Assembly (NCBI GenBank): GCA_018679695.1
Contig: JAHHKH010000254.1
Span: 5,307-69,306, forward strand
DNA: 64,000 nt
Source of the DNA: Maribacter sp.
Lineage (GTDB): Bacteria; Bacteroidota; Bacteroidia; Flavobacteriales; Flavobacteriaceae
Reading direction: 5' to 3'
Below the pieces are notes generated by a model. That model saw only the letters and a list, made by a program, of their open reading frames with translations, was not told where the DNA came from and made no database searches. Position numbers and translations under genes: made by a program. Of the stretch, positions 54,126 through 62,966 are shown piece after piece. Position 1 is the first letter of the stretch, and every line of letters starts with the position of its first letter.

Positions 54126-55454
54126 ATGGCAAAAGAAGAAAAATTCGATATCGACATTTTAGGGAAAGCTTCATATGATTCTCCTTTACGACTGAGTAAA
54201 AGGCGGGGGGATAATATTTTCAACTTTGTGAAAGAGGATGAAAAAATATTGCAGGATACCTCGTTGGAAGAATATAAAAAATGTTTGGCAGGCAAAAAGG
54301 AGCCCTTGGCCATGGTGAAAGCGGGTCCACGGGAAAAAATATACTTTAACACAAGAAAAACCAAGGCTGCCATAGTAACTTGCGGTGGGTTGTGTCCCGG
54401 CATAAACAATGTAATCCGCAGTTTGGTCATGGGCCTTACTTATTTTTATGGGGTTAAGGAGATTCTTGGGGTACGCTACGGTTATGAAGGTCTTATACCT
54501 TCATACGGACATGATTTTGTTGATTTGACCCCCAGTTTTGTTAAGGATATCCATCAATTTGGAGGAACCATATTAGGTTCCTCAAGAGGGAGTCAAGACG
54601 TAGGTACCATGGTTGATTATATCTATGACAATGGTATTGATCTATTGTTCACCATCGGGGGCGATGGCACCTTAAAAGGCGCGGACGCCATAGGTGAGGA
54701 AATTAAGAAACGCGGTTATGATATTTCTGTAATAGGAATTCCTAAAACCATAGACAATGATATTAACCTTATCGATAAAACTTTTGGCTTTGAAACCGCT
54801 TACAATGTAGCCAACCCCATCATTAGGGATGCCCACAATGAGGCCACCGGGGCTTATAATGGTATCGCCATTGTAAAGTTAATGGGTCGTGACAGTGGCT
54901 TTATTGCAGCCTCGGCGGCAATTTCCATGCCCGTGGTCAACTTTGTTTTGGTTCCTGAAATGCATTTTGAGCTCGAAGGTGAGAACGGCTTTTTAAAATA
55001 TCTTAAGGAACGATTGGATAAAAAACATCACGCTGTAGTTGTAGTCGCCGAAGGTGCTGGACAGCATCTTTTTAGTGATGATGAAAAAGAACAGGTTACC
55101 GATGCCTCCGGAAATGTTAAGCATAAGGATATTGGGTTGTTGCTAAAGACTCGTATTTCGGAATTCTTTAAGAAGAATGATACCCCAGTAACCATAAAAT
55201 ATATAGATCCCAGTTATATTATTAGAAGCGCTCCGGCCAATCCTGAGGATAGCGTATTCTGTAATGGCTTGGCTTATCATGCCGTTCATGGGGCAATGAC
55301 CGGTAGAACTAGGTTTGTTGTGGGCCGGGTGAACAATCGATATGTTTATCTTCCAATTTCGGCTGTAACCAATAAAAGAAAAAAGATCAACTTGGAAGGT
55401 GGCTTCTGGTATACTGTTCTGGAAAGTACCGGGCAACCTTTTGAAATGCGCTAA
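54126..55454 (+). CDS. 6-phosphofructokinase (ATP-type with PPi-type lineage features)
   Basis: Phosphorylates fructose 6-phosphate in glycolysis. The 442 residues carry TCGGLCPGINNVIRSLV, TIGGDGTLKGAD and IPKTIDNDINLIDKTFGF, then NGIAIVKLMGRDSGFIA. GGDGT marks ATP use, while the Lys of PKTIDND is the residue typical of pyrophosphate-dependent enzymes. The combination resembles the long group of ATP-using enzymes that includes trypanosome PFK. Phosphoryl donor should be regarded as likely ATP. TACTTTTG (54081-54088) is a possible -7 element. Upstream bases 53926-54125 hold an inverted CTGAATAGT/ACTATTCAG pair and nothing more. Confidence 0.9.
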   Translation: MAKEEKFDIDILGKASYDSPLRLSKRRGDNIFNFVKEDEKILQDTSLEEYKKCLAGKKEPLAMVKAGPREKIYFNTRKTKAAIVTCGGLCPGINNVIRSLVMGLTYFYGVKEILGVRYGYEGLIPSYGHDFVDLTPSFVKDIHQFGGTILGSSRGSQDVGTMVDYIYDNGIDLLFTIGGDGTLKGADAIGEEIKKRGYDISVIGIPKTIDNDINLIDKTFGFETAYNVANPIIRDAHNEATGAYNGIAIVKLMGRDSGFIAASAAISMPVVNFVLVPEMHFELEGENGFLKYLKERLDKKHHAVVVVAEGAGQHLFSDDEKEQVTDASGNVKHKDIGLLLKTRISEFFKKNDTPVTIKYIDPSYIIRSAPANPEDSVFCNGLAYHAVHGAMTGRTRFVVGRVNNRYVYLPISAVTNKRKKINLEGGFWYTVLESTGQPFEMR

Positions 55455-55547
55455 AAGATTTTATAACCTGTCTTTTTTATAATTCTCAAACTCCTTTGCT
55501 AAATTAAGTTGATTGGCCATGTTGGTCTATAACTAAGCCTGGAATAT

Positions 55548-57164
55548 TTATTTTAAATTAACTGTAATTGGCCATCCCTCAAATTGCTGGGCATCGATTT
55601 GGGTAACATCAACATATCTAGGCCAACATTCGAAAGTAGCTTCATTTGATTTGGTGTTAAAACGTATCAACCCATAACCTCCGCCTCTTGAATTGCTTTC
55701 GGGATTTACATAGGCATGCATGCTTATTTTGTTATTGAATCCATCCAAATAATCACCGGTCCATGGTAATGAAGTATTGGTGTTTGGGTTTGCACCGGCT
55801 TTCTCATTTTCTGGCCACCACCATCTGCTGTAATAATCATTGACAATAGCAGGTACAACAAAAGCCCAGGGGCCATCACCAAATTCATGAATACCGTGTT
55901 TAATTACTGTGGCCAAATGTTGGTCACCCGCAATATGTACGGCATTTGCCTTTTTGATTAGTGCAAGGGATTTGTTTCGACCAGTTTGGGGCCAACCGTT
56001 GGAATCAAGATCGGCGTGTAAGCGATTTTCCAGTTGACCATGAATGTGGGCACCACCACAAAAACCCGTTTGCGAAAGCACTACTTTCAACGATTGGGTA
56101 TTTTTTGTTCCCCAATCCTCCAAAAAGTGCAATTGACGGTCACCAAGAAGTTTCAATCCAGGTAAATCTATTGATGCGGGATCATATTCCGGATTCCGGA
56201 TATGGTCAGGACGAGGCCCTTGTTGCGGTATTTTACCTTTGGGCCCTGATTTGAACTTCCGATCTTCCATAATGGCGAAATCAACTCCTCCTAATATCAG
56301 GTTGGTGTAATAGACCCCAATGCCTTGTTCAATGGGAGTAGCGTCATAAGGGTCAGGTAAATGTGCGGTCTGACAGCGTTCTACCATTTTCACATACTCG
56401 GGATGATAACGATAACCGCCATCAGAGCTTCCTTCCGCAGTGGAAACCTTGCCATTTTCACCCCACAGATTACCCTGGCCAATATCATGGTCATCAGGAA
56501 TTGTTATACAGGGTCGATTGCGAAAAGTCTCTTTAAATTGAAGACCGAATTTCAACCAAGCGGCCGTATGCTCGGTATGGTCATAGGACTGATCCCCAGC
56601 AAAGAAAATCAAATCGGGGTCCTGATGATTGATGTTGCGAACATAATTTTCCCTAAGACCACGGTCCTTATTTGAATTACAGGACAAGGCAGCCAAAACG
56701 ATCTCATTTTTATCTTTAGGGTCTTTACGGATCAAGCCTTCGAACGACGCTTTTTCACCATGAAGCAACCTGTATTTCACATTTCTGGTATCATCCCAAT
56801 TTTCAATACGAAATAGGGCGGACCACCCTAAATCGTTCACCACTTGTTTTTGGATTTCCTTCCATTCCCCTTTATCTTCGATTTCTAAACGCACCACTCG
56901 CGATTCTTCAGGGTACAAAGGATATAACTGGGCGCTCATTTTCAAGGTACCGTTTGAAACCGTATAGATTCCAAATGCCACAATACTGTCACGATTTATT
57001 TTTAAGTTGATAATGGGATTATCCGTGCGATTCCACCAGTCATTGATGGCCAAGGTGTCAACATTTGAAAAAGGTGCGACTAATGGGGGATTTTGTTCTT
57101 TCTTTTTTTCGGAACAACTAAGAATACCAAGTAACAGAATTGCAGTTAGGATTATTTTTTTCAT
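55548..57164 (-). CDS. PhoD-like phosphatase/phosphodiesterase lipoprotein
   Basis: A 538-residue exported metallophosphoesterase: signal with lipobox cysteine (MKKIILTAILLLGILSCSEKK), an N-terminal Ig-like part and a PhoD-type catalytic region (LIFFAGDQSYDHTEH, ITIPDDHDIGQGNLWG, AVHIAGDQHLATVIKHG). The GDQ, DDHD and GDQH motifs are the metal ligands of the family. Such enzymes release phosphate from phosphodiesters and teichoic acids; the substrate here is unknown. It is convergent with the phosphofructokinase gene without a clear terminator between. Confidence 0.88.
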   Translation of the reverse strand: MKKIILTAILLLGILSCSEKKKEQNPPLVAPFSNVDTLAINDWWNRTDNPIINLKINRDSIVAFGIYTVSNGTLKMSAQLYPLYPEESRVVRLEIEDKGEWKEIQKQVVNDLGWSALFRIENWDDTRNVKYRLLHGEKASFEGLIRKDPKDKNEIVLAALSCNSNKDRGLRENYVRNINHQDPDLIFFAGDQSYDHTEHTAAWLKFGLQFKETFRNRPCITIPDDHDIGQGNLWGENGKVSTAEGSSDGGYRYHPEYVKMVERCQTAHLPDPYDATPIEQGIGVYYTNLILGGVDFAIMEDRKFKSGPKGKIPQQGPRPDHIRNPEYDPASIDLPGLKLLGDRQLHFLEDWGTKNTQSLKVVLSQTGFCGGAHIHGQLENRLHADLDSNGWPQTGRNKSLALIKKANAVHIAGDQHLATVIKHGIHEFGDGPWAFVVPAIVNDYYSRWWWPENEKAGANPNTNTSLPWTGDYLDGFNNKISMHAYVNPESNSRGGGYGLIRFNTKSNEATFECWPRYVDVTQIDAQQFEGWPITVNLK

Positions 57165-57263
57165 TAGAGTTGTCTAAAATATGGATTGTGTAAGTACATC
57201 TAGGTTTAACAGACCAATGTGTCATTAAATATAGTATTTTAGATAGCAAACACTTGGAAGTAA

Positions 57264-57626
57264 ATGCAAGAAAAATTGATTTTTGTTTATAATGCAGACT
57301 CGGGTCTAAGTAATATGATCATTGATGGTGCACACAAAATATTCAGCCCAAGTACCTATGCTTGCAACTTATGTGACATTACCTATGGTACATTCACCGA
57401 GAACAGAATTTGGAAGAAATTCAGGGAAGCAACTTCATTGAAAATGGAATTTTTGCATAAAGACGAGTTTAAAAACCGCTATGCTTCCAAATTCGGGTAT
57501 AAATTCGATTACCCCATTGTACTGATTACAGCCAAGGAGAACTTGGAGGTATTCATAAATGTGGAAGAATTGAATCAACTGGAAAATGCTGAGGATTTGA
57601 TCGCGATGATTCAGAAAAGAATTTGA
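57264..57626 (+). CDS. Conserved hypothetical protein with CxxC motif
   Basis: A 120-residue cytoplasmic protein I do not recognise. It starts MQEKLIFVYNADSGLSNMII and has a CNLCDITYG motif (CxxC at about residues 34-37), then a helix-strand pattern with EFLHKDEFKNRYASKFGYKF and PIVLITAKENLEVFI. The CxxC and compact alpha/beta pattern could suggest a thioredoxin-like or metal-binding fold; this is a guess. It is convergent with engB, with stops 6 bases apart. Confidence 0.65.
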   Translation: MQEKLIFVYNADSGLSNMIIDGAHKIFSPSTYACNLCDITYGTFTENRIWKKFREATSLKMEFLHKDEFKNRYASKFGYKFDYPIVLITAKENLEVFINVEELNQLENAEDLIAMIQKRI

Positions 57627-57631
57627 ATTCA

Positions 57632-58246
57632 CTAGTTATTTTCCTGAAAAAACTGTTGGTTGATCTCATCTATGTAATTCAAGAGTTCTTCCCTTCCAAT
57701 ATTTTTTGAGGATGAGGTGATGAAGTAATTCGGGGCCTCTTCCCAAACTCCATTTAGTAATTCTTTAATATAGGAATCCACCTTTTTTTCAATTGCTTTC
57801 GGCTTCAATTTATCAGCTTTAGTGAAAATGATACTGAACGGGATTCCGTTTTCCCCTAAATATTCGATAAAATCCAAATCGATCTTTTGAGGTTCGTGTC
57901 GAATATCAACCAAAACAAAAGCACTGACCAATTGCCTTCGTTTTATAAAATAATCGGTGATATATTTTTGAAAGGTCTTTTTATCCTTTTTGGAAACCCG
58001 GGCATAACCATAGCCGGGTAAATCGACCAAAAACCAATTCCCATTTATTTTAAAGTGGTTAATGAGCTGGGTCTTCCCCGGTCTACCGGATGTTTTGGCC
58101 AGTCCTTTTCGAGCGGTCAACATATTGATCAATGACGACTTCCCTACATTGGATCTACCAATGAAGGCATACTCTGGCAATGGCTCATTGGGGCACTTGG
58201 CAACATCGGTATTGCTGATTACAAAGTCGGCCGACTTAATTTTCAT
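57632..58246 (-). CDS. engB: Ribosome biogenesis GTP-binding protein EngB (YsxC/YihA)
   Basis: GTPase needed for 50S subunit assembly. The 204 residues contain G1 [15 protein letters not shown]3 [12 protein letters not shown] and G4 FTKADKL, with the N-terminal [19 protein letters not shown] typical of EngB. It follows the alpha/beta hydrolase gene by 12 bases on the minus strand. Confidence 0.97.
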   Translation of the reverse strand: MKIKSADFVISNTDVAKCPNEPLPEYAFIGRSNVGKSSLINMLTARKGLAKTSGRPGKTQLINHFKINGNWFLVDLPGYGYARVSKKDKKTFQKYITDYFIKRRQLVSAFVLVDIRHEPQKIDLDFIEYLGENGIPFSIIFTKADKLKPKAIEKKVDSYIKELLNGVWEEAPNYFITSSSKNIGREELLNYIDEINQQFFQENN

Positions 58247-58258
58247 TTGAAAACGGGT

Positions 58259-59023
58259 TTAGAAATTTCGCTTTTCCAACCAGGCGTCAAGAATTTCATT
58301 AAACTGATCTGGATGTTCCATCATAGGGGCATGGCCACATTTTTTAATCCAGAATAATTCGGAATCTGGAAGCAATCCATGAAATTCCTTGGCTACATTT
58401 GGAGGTGTAACAGTGTCGTTTTCCCCCCAGATAATGCACGTTGGTGTTTTCATTTTAGGTAGATCTTTTGACATGTTGTGACGAATGGCACTTTTGGCAA
58501 TAGACAAGGTCTTTACCAATTTTACACGATCGTTCACCGTTGCAAATACTTCATCTACGATTTCCTTTGTCGCAACAGCTGGGTCATAAAATACATCCTG
58601 TGCTTTTTTCTTTATGAATTCGTAATCGCCCCGTTTGGGATAACCATCGCCCATAGCACTTTCATAGAGTCCAGAACTACCTGTTATGACCAAGGCTTTG
58701 ACCATTTCAGGATACAGTCTCGTATGTAATAAGCCTATATGACCCCCTAATGAATTACCCAAAAGTATGACGTCTTTAAGGCCTTGGAATTCTATGAATT
58801 TTTCTAAAAATATCGCGAAGTTCTTTACGTTGGTCTTCAATAAGGGCATAGTATAAATAGGTAATTCGGGAATCAAGACCTTATACCCTTTTGTAGGGAA
58901 ATGCTCAGAAACACCTTTAAAGTTGCTTAAGCCACCCATAAGACCATGTAAGATAATAATGGGGGTTCCTTCCCCCTTCTCAATATATCGGTATTTACCC
59001 TTTGTAATAATCTTTTCTTCCAT
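58259..59023 (-). CDS. Alpha/beta hydrolase
   Basis: A 254-residue alpha/beta hydrolase with ILHGLMGGLSNF (oxyanion HG), the nucleophile elbow GNSLGGHIGLLH, WGENDTVTPP (catalytic Asp) and KCGHAPMMEHPDQF (catalytic His). No signal peptide. Substrate unknown; such genes next to engB are common in Bacteroidota. Probably co-transcribed with engB. Upstream, 59024-59211 has no feature I can support. Confidence 0.88.
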   Translation of the reverse strand: MEEKIITKGKYRYIEKGEGTPIIILHGLMGGLSNFKGVSEHFPTKGYKVLIPELPIYTMPLLKTNVKNFAIFLEKFIEFQGLKDVILLGNSLGGHIGLLHTRLYPEMVKALVITGSSGLYESAMGDGYPKRGDYEFIKKKAQDVFYDPAVATKEIVDEVFATVNDRVKLVKTLSIAKSAIRHNMSKDLPKMKTPTCIIWGENDTVTPPNVAKEFHGLLPDSELFWIKKCGHAPMMEHPDQFNEILDAWLEKRNF

Positions 59024-59211
59024 TCAGGATACTTCTGGTCTTAAGTGGCAAATATAGACATTTCCGTAAAATACCTATTTATTGCTGGGATGCGAAATGA
59101 AAAAGGCCTGGAACATTTTATAACCCTTTATTAATAGGTACAGAGCGGATAGTTTGATACTCACTCCTTTATGTAGTAGATAGACCTAAATTGCCCAATT
59201 TCGTAAACAAA

Positions 59212-59241
59212 GTGGTAAATTGTGGTAAATTGTGGTAATAA
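59212..59241 (+). promoter_or_regulatory. MraZ operator: three tandem 10-bp repeats
   Basis: GTGGTAAATT, GTGGTAAATT, GTGGTAATAA in direct tandem at exactly 10-bp period. MraZ is known to bind direct GTG/TGGG-type repeats spaced by a helical turn before its own gene in E. coli and Mycoplasma. They overlap the expected -33 region of the mraZ promoter. Confidence 0.8.
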
Positions 59242-59247
59242 TTTACA

Positions 59248-59255
59248 TATATTTG
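59248..59255 (+). promoter_or_regulatory. -7 promoter element (TATATTTG) of mraZ
   Basis: Exact TAnnTTTG 31 bases before the mraZ GTG. A TTG at 59230-59232 lies inside the repeats at a slightly short spacing of 15, so MraZ binding would block polymerase. Confidence 0.6.
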
Positions 59256-59285
59256 AGTTATAAATAATAAACCGAACGATTTAGC

Positions 59286-59750
59286 GTGATAAACTTCATA
59301 GGAACATATGATTGCAAGGCCGATGCCAAAGGTAGGGTTATGCTTCCGGTTGCCCTAAAAAATCAGATGTCCCCTGTACTAAATCAAGGTTTTGTTCTTA
59401 AGAGATCGGTTTTCCAGCCCTGTTTGGAACTGTATCCCATGGCCGAATGGAATTTGCTAATGGAGAAGATGAACAAGAAAAACCGATTCAAAAAGAAGAA
59501 CAACGATTTTATCCGAAGGTTTTCTGCTGGGGTACGTGTGATAGAAATTGACGCTACCGGAAGGTTGTTGATTCCTAAAAATCTTATTTCGGTTGCCGGG
59601 ATAACCAAGGAAGTAGTATTGAGTTCGGCTATTAATATTGTAGAAATATGGGATAAGAGTAGTTATGAAAAAGTGATTGATGAGACTGCGGAAGACTTTG
59701 CAAGTTTGGCCGAGGAGGTAATGGGTGATGATGGAGACGAATTATCATAA
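59286..59750 (+). CDS. mraZ: Transcriptional regulator MraZ
   Basis: First gene of the division and cell wall cluster; a ring-shaped DNA-binding protein that represses the cluster. The 154 residues have the two MraZ half-domains: FIGTYDCKADAKGRVMLPVALK and VIEIDATGRLLIPKNLI, each with a DxxGR motif. Starts at GTG 59286. It overlaps rsmH by about 23 bases. The operator repeats upstream fit self-repression. Confidence 0.96.
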   Translation: MINFIGTYDCKADAKGRVMLPVALKNQMSPVLNQGFVLKRSVFQPCLELYPMAEWNLLMEKMNKKNRFKKKNNDFIRRFSAGVRVIEIDATGRLLIPKNLISVAGITKEVVLSSAINIVEIWDKSSYEKVIDETAEDFASLAEEVMGDDGDELS

Positions 59751-60633
59751 TCCGGTTCTTTTAATGGAGTCTGTAAACGGACTCGATATTAAAGAAGATG
59801 GGGTTTACGTTGATGTGACATTTGGAGGTGGTGGTCACTCAAAAGAAATATTGAAAAGACTAGGGCCTAACGGTAGGTTATACGCATTTGATCAAGATGA
59901 AGATGCATTGGATAATAAGTTCGAGGATGAACGCTTTGTACTGATCACTGAAAACTTTAGGTACCTCAAACAGTTTTTAAAGTTCTATGGCATTCGAAAA
60001 GTAGATGGTATCCTTGCCGATTTTGGGGTTTCATCACATCAATTTGATAAGGCCGAACGCGGTTTTTCAACTCGGTTCGATGCTGATTTGGATATGCGTA
60101 TGAGCCAAAAGAATACGGTTTCGGCCTATGATGTGGTAAATTCTTATCGGTATGATGATTTGAGAAAGGTCTTGTTTAAATATGGCGACTTGCGGAATGC
60201 AAATGCCATTGCCACTAAAATCATCAATAGTAGGGAAGAGGCTCCGATAAAAACATCTACCGAGCTTAAAGAGGTATTAAGGCAGTTTTTGCCCAAACAT
60301 AAAGAACATAAAATACTGGCCCAGATTTATCAGGCAATCCGTATCGAGGTGAATGAGGAAATTCAGGCCATAAAGGAGTTTTTGGAACAGGTACCCGATT
60401 TGCTGGATCAGGGAGGTAGGTTGAGTGTAATCAGCTATCATTCCTTGGAGGACAGATTGGTGAAACGGTTTATTAGGTCAGGCTTGTTTGAAGGGGAGCC
60501 CGAAAAGGACATTTATGGAAATACAGATGTCCCCTTGAAAAAAGTTGGCGGATTAATAGTGCCGTCAAAAGCTGAAATAGCATTGAACAACAGGGCGCGA
60601 AGCGCCAAATTACGAATAGCGGAACGAATTTGA
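59728..60633 (+). CDS. rsmH: 16S rRNA (cytosine1402-N4)-methyltransferase
   Basis: SAM-dependent methyltransferase acting on 16S rRNA, encoded in the dcw cluster. The 301 residues start METNYHNPVLLMESVNGL (after one or two leading Met) and contain YVDVTFGGGGHSKEIL, DADLDMRMSQ and VISYHSLEDRLVKRF. GTG 59725, ATG 59728 and ATG 59731 are all in frame; I pick 59728, 9 bases after an AGGAGG at 59713-59718. Confidence 0.95.
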   Translation: MMETNYHNPVLLMESVNGLDIKEDGVYVDVTFGGGGHSKEILKRLGPNGRLYAFDQDEDALDNKFEDERFVLITENFRYLKQFLKFYGIRKVDGILADFGVSSHQFDKAERGFSTRFDADLDMRMSQKNTVSAYDVVNSYRYDDLRKVLFKYGDLRNANAIATKIINSREEAPIKTSTELKEVLRQFLPKHKEHKILAQIYQAIRIEVNEEIQAIKEFLEQVPDLLDQGGRLSVISYHSLEDRLVKRFIRSGLFEGEPEKDIYGNTDVPLKKVGGLIVPSKAEIALNNRARSAKLRIAERI

Positions 60634-60639
60634 ATAACC

Positions 60640-60960
60640 ATGAAAGAGGGAATCTTAAACGTACTCAGGGGCAAGTTTTTAGTGAGTGGTGATGCTCCTA
60701 AAAATTGGCTGTTCATCATTTTTATCTCGTTTTTGGCAACGGTCATGATCGGGAGCTCCCATAGTGCCGATAAAAAAGTACATCAGATTGCGGCCTTGAA
60801 TGAGGAGGTCAAAGAATTGCGCAGTCAATTCGTAGACCTGCGTTCAGATGTGCAACGTTTAAAATTGGAGTCAACCATTACAAGAACCGTTGAGGGCAAA
60901 GGACTATATCCTTCGGAAACACCACCAAGAAAAATAAAAGTTAAATCAATTAAAGAATAA
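60640..60960 (+). CDS. FtsL-like cell division protein
   Basis: A 106-residue bitopic protein: a short cytoplasmic end, a membrane helix (WLFIIFISFLATVMIGSSH) and a periplasmic leucine/charge heptad coiled coil (ALNEEVKELRSQFVDLRSDV). Size, topology and position between rsmH and ftsI are those of FtsL. Primary sequence is too divergent for a firm name. Stop and ftsI start share one base. Confidence 0.88.
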   Translation: MKEGILNVLRGKFLVSGDAPKNWLFIIFISFLATVMIGSSHSADKKVHQIAALNEEVKELRSQFVDLRSDVQRLKLESTITRTVEGKGLYPSETPPRKIKVKSIKE

Positions 60961-62966
60961 TGCCAGTCACCGAAAAAAGCATATTGACCAGATTATACTT
61001 TGTAGCGGGTTTTCTTTTCCTGTTTGCCAGTGCGGTGCTCTTTAAGCTTGTAAGTATTCAAATGGTACATGGCGACAAGTATCGAGATCTAGCCATGAAA
61101 AGAACTGAGAAAATGTTCACTATTGCCCCAAATCGAGGTAATTTATATTCCGATGATGGTAGTTTATTGGCTACATCGGTTTCTAAATATACCATCCGAT
61201 TTGATGCAGTAACTGTAAGTGCTGATGATTTCAAGGAAAATGTAAAACCACTATCGCTTGCATTGGCCAAACTAACTGGCAAGTCTTCTTCGCATTATCA
61301 ACAACTATTGCGAAAAGCAAAAGCAAATAAAAATAGATATACATTATTGGTCAGGAACCTTGACTATTCCGATTATATGGCAGTAAAGGATTTTCCACTC
61401 CTCAATAAAGGACCCTATAAAGGCGGATTGATAGTCGAACAAAAAACAGTTCGGGAGCATCCCTTGGGCAAAATCGCGGAACGTAGCGTTGGTTACGAAC
61501 GAAAAGATGAAAACGGTTATTACACAAGAGTTGGTTTGGAGGGAGCCTTTGGGCAATACTTGAGAGGTGTCGAGGGGAAACGATTGAAACAAAAAATAGC
61601 AAAAGGCCAATGGAAGCCCATAGGTATGGACAATATCATTGAACCCAAAGATGGTTATGATGTAATATCAACTATTGATATTAATATCCAGGATATAGCA
61701 CACCATGCTTTATTGGCGCAGCTTGAAAAATACAAAGCGGATCACGGAACAGTGATCGTAATGGAAACCAAGACGGGGGAAGTCAAGGCCATTTCCAACC
61801 TGGGTATGACCAAAGAGGGTAAATATTACGAGCGTCTGAACTATGCAATCGGCGAATCACACGAACCTGGTTCTACATTCAAATTAATGAGCTTGGTAGC
61901 AGCTTTGGAAGACAAGGTCATTGATACCAGTTCGGTAGTTGATACTGAGAAGGGGTCTTGGCGGATCTATAATCATAGGGTTAGGGATTCCAAGCATGGT
62001 GGCTATGGAAAAATCTCCATGGCAAAAGCATTTGAAGTTTCCTCAAATACAGCCTTCGCTAAAATGATCCATAACGGATATAAGGAGAACCCATCAAGCT
62101 ATGTAAATAGGCTTTTGGATATGAACCTCGGTTCGGAATTAGACCTTCCTATAAAAGGTGAGGGTAAGCCAGTACTTCGTTCTCCAGGTGATAAAGGTTG
62201 GTCTGGTTTATCGTTGGCACAAATGGCCTATGGGTATGAGGTGTCTATGACACCTTTGCAGACGCTTACATTTTATAATGCAATTGCGAATGATGGGGAA
62301 ATGGTAAGGCCGCGATTGATCAAGGAAGTAAAGGAATGGAACCGATCTGTCCTTAAATTCGATAAAGAGGTAATTGATCCATCAATCTGCTCAAAGGAAA
62401 CGGCATCCAAAGTACAACAACTCTTAAAGAACGTTGTTGAAAAAGATTATGGTACGGGCCATAAACTGTATTCGCCGAATTTTTCAATGGCCGGCAAAAC
62501 GGGTACTGCACAAAAAAATTATGTATCCAAAGATCCTGACAAATTAAGGTATATATCCACTTTTGCAGGATACTTTCCAGCTGAAAATCCCAAATACTCA
62601 TGCATTGTTGTGATTCATGAACCCGACAAAAGCGTTGGGTATTACGGAGCCGATGTTTCGGGACCGGTCTTTAAATCAGTGGCACAAAAAGTGTTTGCAA
62701 CCAATCCCCTTATAGATGAGGTGGAAATGTTCAGGGCGGAGGACCAGCGATTGGATGATTCTTATCAAAAATATTATGCCGAAGCACAGAAGAAGTACCA
62801 TAAGGTTCCCAATGTGAAGGGAATGAGTGGTATGGACGCTATATCAATTCTTGAAAATCTGGGGATAAAAGTTGAGGTACATGGCAATGGAAAAGTAAAA
62901 AAACAGTCTATTAGCCATGGTACCGATATTAATAAGGTCGATAAAATTGTCTTGGAACTTTCATGA
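60960..62966 (+). CDS. ftsI: Septal peptidoglycan transpeptidase FtsI (PBP3-type) with PASTA domain
   Basis: Cross-links septal peptidoglycan. The 668 residues have one N-terminal membrane helix (LYFVAGFLFLFASAVLFKLV), a dimerisation domain and a transpeptidase with SxxK in GSTFKLMSLV, SxN in SSNTAFAKM and KTGT in AGKTGTAQK. A PASTA domain closes the protein (VPNVKGMSGMDAISILENLG), as in many Bacteroidota and Gram-positive PBPs. It overlaps murE by 4 bases (ATGA). Confidence 0.95.
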   Translation: MPVTEKSILTRLYFVAGFLFLFASAVLFKLVSIQMVHGDKYRDLAMKRTEKMFTIAPNRGNLYSDDGSLLATSVSKYTIRFDAVTVSADDFKENVKPLSLALAKLTGKSSSHYQQLLRKAKANKNRYTLLVRNLDYSDYMAVKDFPLLNKGPYKGGLIVEQKTVREHPLGKIAERSVGYERKDENGYYTRVGLEGAFGQYLRGVEGKRLKQKIAKGQWKPIGMDNIIEPKDGYDVISTIDINIQDIAHHALLAQLEKYKADHGTVIVMETKTGEVKAISNLGMTKEGKYYERLNYAIGESHEPGSTFKLMSLVAALEDKVIDTSSVVDTEKGSWRIYNHRVRDSKHGGYGKISMAKAFEVSSNTAFAKMIHNGYKENPSSYVNRLLDMNLGSELDLPIKGEGKPVLRSPGDKGWSGLSLAQMAYGYEVSMTPLQTLTFYNAIANDGEMVRPRLIKEVKEWNRSVLKFDKEVIDPSICSKETASKVQQLLKNVVEKDYGTGHKLYSPNFSMAGKTGTAQKNYVSKDPDKLRYISTFAGYFPAENPKYSCIVVIHEPDKSVGYYGADVSGPVFKSVAQKVFATNPLIDEVEMFRAEDQRLDDSYQKYYAEAQKKYHKVPNVKGMSGMDAISILENLGIKVEVHGNGKVKKQSISHGTDINKVDKIVLELS

